Source of the DNA: Leptolyngbyaceae cyanobacterium SM1_4_3
GTDB taxonomy: Bacteria > Cyanobacteriota > Cyanobacteriia > Elainellales > Elainellaceae
Length of the DNA: 64,000 nucleotides
Reading direction: 5' to 3'
Assembly: GCA_012031415.1 (NCBI GenBank)
Contig: JAAUTN010000002.1
Coordinates: 1-64,000, forward strand
Below the pieces are notes generated by a model. That model worked only from the letters and a program-made list of their open reading frames with translations. It was not told where the DNA came from and did not search any database. This document shows positions 53,983 through 61,170 of this stretch, in pieces (the stretch's first letter is position 1; each line of letters opens with the position of its first letter). The position numbers were made by a program, and so were the translations under genes.

Positions 53983-54804
53983 GTGAATACGCTAAAGCAG
54001 CATTGGCCTGAATATCTGATGGAAGCGGCACTACTGGGTTTGTTTATGGTCTCTGCGGGAGTGTTTACCGTCATCTTTGAATATCCCAACTCACCCTTTC
54101 ATCAGGCGATCGCCAATGCTGACCTGCGCCGGTTTCTAATTGGCGTAGCAATGGGGATGACAGCGATCGCCCTCATCTATTCCCCCTGGGGCAAACAATC
54201 CGGCGCACACATGAACCCCGCAGTCACACTCACCTTTTACCGACTTGGCAAAGTAAAACGACAGGATACCGCATTTTACATTCTGTTTCAGTGTTTGGGC
54301 GGATTACTGGGGGTTTATCTGGTTGCCCTAATCCTAAGAGATGGATTCACTCAGCCGCCTGTTAATTACATTGTCACCGTACCAGGAGCGTTAGGCTGGG
54401 TTGGTGCGGCGTTAGGTGAGCTGGCGATCGCCTTCCTCATGATGTTCACCATCCTACTCACCAGCAACCACCAAAAACTCAGTCGCTATACAGGCATCTT
54501 TGCAGGCTGCCTGGTGATGCTCTACGTCTTCCTGGAAGCACCGCTCTCTGGGTTTGGCATGAATCCTGCCCGCAGCTTTGCCTCTGCCTTCCCCGCCCAA
54601 ATTTGGACGGACTTTCCACTTTATCTATTTGTCCCACTAATTGGGATGTTTTCCGCTGCTGAATTGTATCAGTCTTTATTGGGTCAACGTGCGGTTAAAT
54701 GCGCCAAACTCAATCATCATACCCACAGACGCTGTATCTTTCGCTGTCACTATAACCAGAAGGGTGAAGTTGAATTGAGCGATCGCCTCAGTAGGTTGGG
54801 TTGA
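53983..54804 (+). CDS. MIP-family channel (aquaporin/glycerol-facilitator type)
   Basis: The start is taken as GTG at 53983, one base after the GH63 stop and after GGGAGG; an ATG at 53953 lies inside that gene. The 273-residue protein has six helices and both pore motifs, GAHMNPAVTL and GFGMNPARSF. Water, glycerol or a small polyol may pass. The C-terminal 35 residues (HHTHRRCIFRCHYNQKGEVE) are unlike usual members, and the last codons run into a genomic repeat, so the tail may have been altered. Coupling to GH63 suggests release or uptake of a solute product. Confidence 0.85.
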   Translation: MNTLKQHWPEYLMEAALLGLFMVSAGVFTVIFEYPNSPFHQAIANADLRRFLIGVAMGMTAIALIYSPWGKQSGAHMNPAVTLTFYRLGKVKRQDTAFYILFQCLGGLLGVYLVALILRDGFTQPPVNYIVTVPGALGWVGAALGELAIAFLMMFTILLTSNHQKLSRYTGIFAGCLVMLYVFLEAPLSGFGMNPARSFASAFPAQIWTDFPLYLFVPLIGMFSAAELYQSLLGQRAVKCAKLNHHTHRRCIFRCHYNQKGEVELSDRLSRLG

Positions 54805-54891
54805 GCCTTGCGAAACCCAACGTCCACAAACTCCTGCAACTCAGCAAAATTCTACTCGTTGGGTTCCGCCTTGCTTTACCCAAACTACGTT
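54791..54891. repeat. Inverted repeat pair (TAGGTTGGGTT family)
   Basis: GTAGGTTGGGTTGAGCC, AAACCCAACG, then CGTTGGGTTCCGCC and TTACCCAAACTACG form two facing copies of a genomic repeat also present at 40310. It encodes the end of the channel gene and spans the gap to the GMC gene. Confidence 0.7.
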
Positions 54892-54916
54892 TTAGCTTTT
54901 TCTAAAAGTAATCTCC

Positions 54917-56485
54917 ATGACTAACACTCACTACGACATCATCATCATCGGTACAGGCGCAGGTGGTGGCACACTGGCTTATCGACTGGCTCCTACAGGC
55001 AAGAGAATTTTGATCTTAGAGCGTGGCGGTTTCTTGCCGCGTGAGAAAGCCAATTGGAATGCCAAAGAGGTTTATCAAAAAGAGCGCTATCACACCAATG
55101 AGATGTGGTACAACCTTGAGGGAAAATCTTTTCGTCCAGGAGTAGGATATTGTGTTGGCGGCAACACTAAAGTTTACGGGGCAGCACTCTTGCGAATGCG
55201 AGAACAAGACTTTGATGTAGTGACTCATCGTGAGGGGGTTTCTCCCGCCTGGCCACTTAAATATCAGGACTTCGAGCCATACTACACAGCAGCAGAAAAA
55301 CTCTACAGCGTACACGGCTTACAGGGTGAAGATCCGATCGAGCCACCCATGAGTGAGGGCTATCCGCATCCACCTGTGACTCATGAGCCTCGAATGCAAG
55401 AAATGAGTGATGGCTTTCAGCATCAGGGCTTACGTCCCTTTCATCTGCCCTTAGGAATTAAACTAGATGAAACCAACCCTGCATTCAGTCCTTGCATCCG
55501 ATGTGATACCTGTGATGGGTTTCCCTGTCTCGTTCATGCCAAAGCCGATGCCGATGTTGATGCAGTGCGCCCAGCCCAGCAATACGCAAATGTGACTTTA
55601 ATCACTCAAGCTAAAGCGGTGCGGCTCCATACCAGTCCATCGGGGCGAGAAGTGAGTGGCGTAGAGGCAGAAATTGAGGGCAATTTACAGCTTTTTAGCG
55701 GCGACGTTGTAGTGGTTTCCTGTGGTGCGATTAACTCAGCGCTTCTACTTCTTCGCTCTGCAAACGACCAGCATCCTAACGGTTTAGCAAATCGCTCAAA
55801 CCAGGTCGGACGCAACTTTATGAAGCATCTGGCAACGGCAATTTTAGCGCTCAGTTCTAAGTTGAATTCAGCAGTCTATCAAAAAACGATCGCCATTAAT
55901 GATTTCTATTGGGGCGAACCCGATTTTCCTTATCCAATGGGGCAAATTCAGAACACAGGTAATGTGCTAGGCGATATGATTCCGGCTGAAACTCCTCCTG
56001 CACTGATGCCTCTGGTCAATCTGGTTCCAGGGTTTGGGCTAGAGCGAATTGCCAGCCACTCAACAGGCTGGTGGCTTCAGTCTGAAGATTTACCTGATCC
56101 AAATAATCGAGTTCGGTTGATGGGTGACAAAGTATGCTTGGAGTACAAATCAAATAACACAAAAGCGCACGATCGCCTGGTGCAGCGCTGGCTCAAAGTA
56201 TTACATACAAGCGATCACTCGATGCAGCCCTATATTATTCCAATGGGTATTTATCCGCGCAACAGTATTCCCTTACAGGCTGTGGGACACCAGTGCGGCA
56301 CCTGTCGTCTGGGTGAAGATTCCGCGACCTCAGTGCTTGATCTAAACTGTCGCACCCATGATGTAGACAACCTTTATGTGGTGGATGGCAGCTTCTTTCC
56401 TTCTAACTCTGGGGTAAACCCTACGTTGACTATTATTGCAAATGCAATACGAGTCGCGGATCATCTGAAGCATCGGATGAAGTAA
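54917..56485 (+). CDS. GMC-family FAD oxidoreductase
   Basis: This 522-residue flavoenzyme has the GMC fold: GTGAGGGTLAYRLAPTGKR, GRxGVGYCVGGNTKVYGAA (seen as PGVGYCVGGNTKVYGAALL), and a C-terminal block with the active-site His in VGHQCGTCRLGED and NPTLTIIANA. A Cys-rich insert (CIRCDTCDGFPC) is unusual and suggests a metal or Fe-S site. GMC enzymes oxidise sugars, polyols or choline. In this operon-like series, a sugar or polyol substrate released by the GH63 or GH133 enzymes is likely. The start ATG at 54917 follows TAATCTCC, without a strong ribosome-binding site. Confidence 0.9.
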   Translation: MTNTHYDIIIIGTGAGGGTLAYRLAPTGKRILILERGGFLPREKANWNAKEVYQKERYHTNEMWYNLEGKSFRPGVGYCVGGNTKVYGAALLRMREQDFDVVTHREGVSPAWPLKYQDFEPYYTAAEKLYSVHGLQGEDPIEPPMSEGYPHPPVTHEPRMQEMSDGFQHQGLRPFHLPLGIKLDETNPAFSPCIRCDTCDGFPCLVHAKADADVDAVRPAQQYANVTLITQAKAVRLHTSPSGREVSGVEAEIEGNLQLFSGDVVVVSCGAINSALLLLRSANDQHPNGLANRSNQVGRNFMKHLATAILALSSKLNSAVYQKTIAINDFYWGEPDFPYPMGQIQNTGNVLGDMIPAETPPALMPLVNLVPGFGLERIASHSTGWWLQSEDLPDPNNRVRLMGDKVCLEYKSNNTKAHDRLVQRWLKVLHTSDHSMQPYIIPMGIYPRNSIPLQAVGHQCGTCRLGEDSATSVLDLNCRTHDVDNLYVVDGSFFPSNSGVNPTLTIIANAIRVADHLKHRMK

Positions 56486-56532
56486 AGTATCCCTCCATTT
56501 CAGGCAATTGTGTTCCTTCAAGAGCTAGAATA

Positions 56533-57618
56533 ATGCCAAGATTAGATAGGACACTCAAACGGGCCCTTCTCTCTTTTAGTGTAGTGGCGGCGATCGCCCT
56601 CTCTCAGGATTGGGCCATTTCTCAACCCCGCGCAACAACATCGTCCGTATTACTCACTCAAACCGCTACAGTACCTACTGTTGAAGCGGTTGCGAGTGTA
56701 GGAATAACGGTGTCAGATATGGATTCTCTCCTGGAATTTTACACCGAAATTTTACCCTTTCGCAAAATTTCAGATGTAGAAGTGTGGGGCAGTGAGTATG
56801 AACATCTGCAAGGTATATTTGGGGTGCGAATGCGAGTTGTGCAGCTACAGTTAGGTGATGAAGTCATTGAGCTGGTTGACTATCTCACTCCTGAAGGACG
56901 ACCGATTCCCATTGATTCGCGCAGCAACGATCACTGGTTTCAGCACATTGCGATTGTAGTGAGTGATATGGATGAAGCCTATCAATATTTACGCCAGCAT
57001 AACGTTCAACACGTTTCTACTGCTCCACAGCGTTTACCTGACTACATTCCAGCCGCCGCAGGCATTGAAGCGTTTTATTTCCGTGATCCAGAAGGACACA
57101 ATTTAGAAATTATTGACTATCCGGAGGGCAGAGGCGATCCGCGCTGGCAAGACTCTAATAATGGGTTGTTTTTGGGAATTGATCATACAGCGATCGCCGT
57201 CTCCAGTACACCCACTAGCCTCACTTTTTACCGCGATTTGCTGGGGCTAACCTTAGCAGGTGAAAGTGAGAACTACGGTACAGAACAGGAGCATCTGAAT
57301 CAGGTATTTGGGGCACGTTTGCAAATCAGCGGACTCCGCGCACCTGTGGGGATGGGTATTGAATTTCTGGAGTATCTTACGCCACCCGACGGGCGACCTT
57401 CACCCAACGATGCTCGTGCTAATGACCTGATAGGATGGCAAACTACACTGGTGGTTGAGGATGTGGAGGCGGTAGCGCGACGGGTGCGATCGGGTGGATA
57501 TGAGTTCGTCTCGTCCGGTGTAATTCAACTGTCAAATGACCAGTTAGGGTTTCGCAGAGGGTTTTTGGTGCGCGATCCTGATGGTCATTTAGTCCGAATC
57601 GTGGAAGCAACAAACTAG
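56533..57618 (+). CDS. Exported protein with two VOC domains
   Basis: This 361-residue protein has a signal peptide (LLSFSVVAAIALSQDWAISQP), then two vicinal-oxygen-chelate domains: VASVGITVSDMDSLLEFYTE to DPEGHNLEIIDYPEG, and GIDHTAIAVSSTPTSLTFYR to DPDGHLVRIVEA. Each has the His and Glu metal ligands (WFQHIAI, GHNLEII; IDHTAI). The protein is probably periplasmic. VOC proteins include glyoxalases, ring-cleaving dioxygenases and binding proteins, so the reaction is unknown. It lies 47 bp after the GMC gene and 12 bp before the GH133 gene, in the same transcription unit. Confidence 0.88.
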   Translation: MPRLDRTLKRALLSFSVVAAIALSQDWAISQPRATTSSVLLTQTATVPTVEAVASVGITVSDMDSLLEFYTEILPFRKISDVEVWGSEYEHLQGIFGVRMRVVQLQLGDEVIELVDYLTPEGRPIPIDSRSNDHWFQHIAIVVSDMDEAYQYLRQHNVQHVSTAPQRLPDYIPAAAGIEAFYFRDPEGHNLEIIDYPEGRGDPRWQDSNNGLFLGIDHTAIAVSSTPTSLTFYRDLLGLTLAGESENYGTEQEHLNQVFGARLQISGLRAPVGMGIEFLEYLTPPDGRPSPNDARANDLIGWQTTLVVEDVEAVARRVRSGGYEFVSSGVIQLSNDQLGFRRGFLVRDPDGHLVRIVEATN

Positions 57619-57630
57619 AGATCTGTTCCT

Positions 57631-59610
57631 ATGACTATTGAATTTGGACGAGAAGTTTGCGGTACGCTGCAAACAGCAGAATCGCGAGAATGGCTGGTGA
57701 CAAACGGAATTGGCGGATATGCCTCTGGCACAGTTGCAGGACTATTGACTCGCCGCTATCACGGTTTGCTCGTTGCTGCGCTAAATCCGCCTCTGGGACG
57801 CACATTACTTCTCACCAAATTTGATGAAATAGCTCACTACAACCAACAGTCTTACTCACTTTCAGCAAATCGTTGGGCAGATAGAACGGTGAGTCCAGAA
57901 GGATATCGTTACATCGAGCGGTTTTTCCTGGAGGGAACGACTCCTGTTTGGCAATTTAGCTTGAGCGATGCTCAGCTTGAGAAGCGAATCTGGATGGAGC
58001 CTGGATGCAACACAACTTATGTGAAATATACTTTGAGCCGCGCCACACAGCCGCTAAACCTGACGTTAAAAGCTTTTGTCAACTATCGTGACTATCACGG
58101 CAGCACTCAAAATGACGGTTGGCAGATGAGCGTTGAGCCGATCGCCCAGGGCATCCAAATCACGGCTTTTCCAGGCGCAACTCCCCTTTATCTACACAGC
58201 CATACTATCGTCACTCCCGCTCATGAGTGGTACTATGGCTTTGATTTAGCAGTAGAGCGCGATCGCGGACTGAGCGATCGTGAAGACCACCTCCATGCTG
58301 CGACTTTTACCGCTACCCTCAGTCCAGGAGCAGTTTTAACACTGGTTGCTAGCACTCAATCGCAGTCTGATCTGAGTGAAGATACCTTTAAACTTAGATC
58401 TAACTATGAGCAAAAGTTAATTCAACTCTTTGAAATTAATCGCCCGATTCATGCCGAAAAAACTCCTGACTGGATTCATCAACTGGTGTTATCTGCTGAC
58501 CAGTTCATCGTCGATCGCCCCTCATCTAGTGACCCCACCGGAAAAACCATCATTGCTGGATATCACTGGTTTGGCGATTGGGGACGTGACACAATGATTA
58601 GTCTATCGGGAATCACACTAGCTACAGGTCGGACAGAAATCGCCCGATCAGTACTTCGCACCTTTGCAAAATATGTCGATCAGGGAATGTTGCCCAATCG
58701 CTTTCCTGATGCTGGGGAAGCTCCTGAATACAACACCGTTGATGCAACGCTCTGGTATTTTGAAGCAATTCGCCAGTACTATTGTGCAACCGAAGATGAT
58801 GACCTGTTGCGCGATCTGTTTCCGGTGCTGGCAGAAGTGATTGACTGGCACTGTCGTGGCACTCGCTACAGCATTCACCTGGATGCGGCAGATGGCTTGC
58901 TCTACGCCGGAACAGCAGGTGTGCAGCTTACCTGGATGGATGCGAAAGTTGGCGACCAGGTAATCACACCTCGAATTGGCAAACCGATTGAAATCAATGC
59001 GCTCTGGTATAACGCTCTTCGCACAATGGCAAGGTTTGCCCGCCAAATCGGTAGACCCCATCAGGAATATGAGGCGATCGCCGACCGCACTCTAGCCAAG
59101 TTCTCTCGCTTTTGGAACGACACAGCAGGCTACTGTTACGACGTGATCGATACTCCTAACGGAAACGATAACTCACTGCGACCGAATCAAATCTTTGCCG
59201 TTTCATTACCCCAAAGTCCACTCACGTCTCTTCAGCAGCAGCAAGTGGTAGATGTATGTGGGCAAATGTTGCTTACCTCTCACGGGTTGCGATCGCTCTC
59301 TCCTGACCATCCAGACTATGCCGGATACTATCGGGGCAACGGAGCAGAACGCGATCGCATTTACCATCAGGGCACCGTGTGGGGCTGGCTAATTGGTGCC
59401 TTCGCTCTGGCACATCTGCGAGTTTACAACAATCCTGCTCTGGCACAACAGTTCCTAGAGCCAATGGCAAACCATCTCACTACACATGGCTTAGGAACCC
59501 TCAGCGAAATTTTTGATGGCAATGCTCCCATGCTTGCTGGAGGCTGCATCGCTCAGGCCTGGACGGTTGCAGAAGTTTTGCGGGCTTGGTTAGCGATCGA
59601 GGATTCATAA
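57631..59610 (+). CDS. GH133-type amylo-alpha-1,6-glucosidase (glycogen debranching family)
   Basis: This 659-residue enzyme has an N-terminal beta-sandwich with EWLVTNGIGGYASGTVAGLL and TRRYHGLLVAALNPP, and a C-terminal (alpha/alpha)6 barrel with YHWFGDWGRDTMISLSGITL and FPDAGEAPEYNTVDATLWYF. The Asp/Glu residues in these blocks are the proposed catalytic pair. It would hydrolyse alpha-1,6 or alpha-1,4 glucosidic bonds of glycogen or an oligosaccharide. It is cytosolic. It follows the VOC gene after 12 bp and closes the plus-strand sugar region. Confidence 0.93.
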   Translation: MTIEFGREVCGTLQTAESREWLVTNGIGGYASGTVAGLLTRRYHGLLVAALNPPLGRTLLLTKFDEIAHYNQQSYSLSANRWADRTVSPEGYRYIERFFLEGTTPVWQFSLSDAQLEKRIWMEPGCNTTYVKYTLSRATQPLNLTLKAFVNYRDYHGSTQNDGWQMSVEPIAQGIQITAFPGATPLYLHSHTIVTPAHEWYYGFDLAVERDRGLSDREDHLHAATFTATLSPGAVLTLVASTQSQSDLSEDTFKLRSNYEQKLIQLFEINRPIHAEKTPDWIHQLVLSADQFIVDRPSSSDPTGKTIIAGYHWFGDWGRDTMISLSGITLATGRTEIARSVLRTFAKYVDQGMLPNRFPDAGEAPEYNTVDATLWYFEAIRQYYCATEDDDLLRDLFPVLAEVIDWHCRGTRYSIHLDAADGLLYAGTAGVQLTWMDAKVGDQVITPRIGKPIEINALWYNALRTMARFARQIGRPHQEYEAIADRTLAKFSRFWNDTAGYCYDVIDTPNGNDNSLRPNQIFAVSLPQSPLTSLQQQQVVDVCGQMLLTSHGLRSLSPDHPDYAGYYRGNGAERDRIYHQGTVWGWLIGAFALAHLRVYNNPALAQQFLEPMANHLTTHGLGTLSEIFDGNAPMLAGGCIAQAWTVAEVLRAWLAIEDS

Positions 59611-59730
59611 AAACGAGTTTGGGCCTCGTTACCAAACCCCGGCTTGGTATAGCCTTACGCAAAAGGGTTAAGACAAGGGGCTTAAGATCCTTGTTAGAAT
59701 CGTGGATCAAATAACCTGTAAAACCAGAAT

Positions 59731-59767
59731 CTGTGTAGGGACATGGCATTGCCATGTCCCTACACAG
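59731..59767. repeat. 37-bp perfect hairpin after the GH133 gene
   Basis: CTGTGTAGGGACATGGCA and its exact complement TGCCATGTCCCTACACAG flank a single T: an 18-bp stem. The core GTAGGGACATGGCATTGCC is a common cyanobacterial repeat. It lies between two converging genes. Confidence 0.85.
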
Positions 59768-59840
59768 GAGAATTACACATTAATAAATCCACAATCCTTA
59801 GCGTGGCGATCGCTTGATTTGTGTTCCATCTGCGTAAGTT

Positions 59841-60218
59841 CTATTTAATCAATTTAATAACCGAAACCACCAGCAGAAATAATCCACACCAAAGCATCGC
59901 AACCAGCGTTTCTCCTAACTTTGGCGAAATAATGATGATAAATCCCTGATCTTTAATCAAAGCAAAGAAACTTGAAACACAAAACGGCATCAAATATAGC
60001 CTGAACGTTTGCCAATAATCGCGTTGATTAGATCTACCCGACGAGACGCTCAGCAATAAAGCCGTCCCGATCACAGCGCTGATGCCAACCGCGTTAGTCC
60101 AAATTTTGGGTGAAGGATCAAAGTAGAAATAGACAATGACGATATACCAGATCAAGTAGCACCATAGAATTGCTTTATTTAACTTGATCTCATAGAAATA
60201 CTGAATTAATCCTTTCAT
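59841..60218 (-). CDS. Hypothetical membrane protein
   Basis: No family is recognised. The 125-residue protein has four hydrophobic segments: AILWCYLIWYIVIVYFYF, AVGISAVIGTALLLSVS, LYLMPFCVSSFFALIK with QGFIIIISP, and LVAMLWCGLFLLVVSVIKLI. The C-terminus is short (KLIK). It is rich in aromatic residues and lower in G+C than its neighbours, with no HIP1 octamer inside, which suggests relaxed selection or recent acquisition. The start at 60218 gives a basic N-terminal end (MKGLIQYFYEIKLNK). Confidence 0.65.
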   Translation of the reverse strand: MKGLIQYFYEIKLNKAILWCYLIWYIVIVYFYFDPSPKIWTNAVGISAVIGTALLLSVSSGRSNQRDYWQTFRLYLMPFCVSSFFALIKDQGFIIIISPKLGETLVAMLWCGLFLLVVSVIKLIK

Positions 60219-60264
60219 ACTTCATTCAACACTGCTTAAAGGTTCTTCAACCTAGAATGAGTAT

Positions 60265-60644
60265 TCAAGGATGAAGCATTACAGCCGCTTCTATGGATAT
60301 AGGCTGATATCCTGCATCGGCAGGTGATACCACAGAAATGAAAATGAGTGGCTGATCTCCATCGTTGATTACACCGTGTACACAGCCAACCGGAGCAATG
60401 ACCACATCTCCAGCGGCGATCGCCCCCATCGCCCCCGTCTTATCCAGATAATATTTTCCGCTCCCCTTTAAAATCGTCCAGGTATCTTGCCCATTAGGGT
60501 GAAGGTGTGGGGAAATTTCCTGTCCAGCTTTGACATACCAGCAACTACAGTTGCATCCTTAGATTCTGTAATCACTGAGCGGATAGGTTCTTCATCTGCT
60601 GGCTGCAAAAACTGAGAACTGTTGAATATTCTATCTATACTCAT
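60265..60644 (-). pseudogene. Cupin-domain protein, interrupted by a one-base deletion
   Basis: From ATG 60644 the frame gives SIDRIFNSSQFLQPADEEPI and then VITESKDATVVA. One base later in phase it reads WYVKAGQEISPHLHPNGQDT, WTILKGSGKYYLD, GAIAAGDVVIAPVGCVHGVI and ends AAVMLHP with a stop at 60265. The metal residues of the cupin fold (HLH plus later Glu/His positions) are visible only in the second frame. A T is missing near 60540, where the codon for Trp (TGG) should begin. With one base restored the gene is exactly 127 codons long. It was not found as one open frame. Substrate unknown. Confidence 0.85.
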
Positions 60645-60795
60645 TCTTGCTCTTGACTCCGCTGGAAATAGGCTACACTCACCAAAACAGTGCTGTCTTT
60701 CAAAACTTTCTACGATTCGATTATTTCACTGAAAGCTTTGAAGCATTGTTTCATCGATAACCTTATACCAGTTTAGCTTTGAATCTTACACGAGT

Positions 60796-61170
60796 TCAGA
60801 TCTGCGACTTCTCAAAGAAGTCGCAGATCTCAGTAGACAAGCGTTCTGCCCACGTTTCGTTTTGCTCTAAAGTTAAAACAATCTTTTGGTAAAACTCATT
60901 TTTGAGATCAAGGACAAGATAATGGCGATCGCCCGTCACATACCAAAACTCTCTGCCGCGATCGCTGTAATAAGTGCCTGCCGCGATTAAACCAGGAATT
61001 TCCGTTCCAGGCATTCTATACTTCAGCCCAGAAGCAGAGGGTTTCTCAGTTGAAACTCGCTCAACGTGTTCCAACGGAATCTCAAAAGCGTAGTTAAACT
61101 GTAGCGTCAACAGTTTTTCTAGGAAAGATAGGTTTATTTTGAGGCGATCGCCCTCTATCTGCAAATTCAT
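60796..61170 (-). CDS. Hypothetical protein with PH-like beta sandwich
   Basis: This 124-residue protein has alternating beta strands (RLKINLSFLEKLLTLQFNYA, FEIPLEHVERVSTEKP, GREFWYVTGDRHYLVLDLK) and a final helix, like the bacterial PH-like domain proteins, but the family call is tentative. It begins right next to the ABC exporter stop (no gap) on the same strand, so it is probably its translational partner. The last ten or so residues (STEICDFFEKSQI) are encoded by the 33-bp palindrome at 60798, so the natural C-terminus was replaced by a repeat. Confidence 0.72.
   Translation of the reverse strand: MNLQIEGDRLKINLSFLEKLLTLQFNYAFEIPLEHVERVSTEKPSASGLKYRMPGTEIPGLIAAGTYYSDRGREFWYVTGDRHYLVLDLKNEFYQKIVLTLEQNETWAERLSTEICDFFEKSQI
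60798..60830. repeat. 33-bp mobile palindrome inside a coding region
   Basis: AGATCTGCGACTTCT-CAA-AGAAGTCGCAGATCT is the same element as at 40470, in the opposite orientation. It supplies the last codons and stop of the minus-strand gene at 60796. Confidence 0.9.

Noticed and set aside
59641-59700. Third copy of the TATAGC MITE
   Set aside because: A partial match (TATAGCC, AAGACAAGGGGCTTAAG) is present, but a proper opposite end is missing, so it may only be a decayed fragment.
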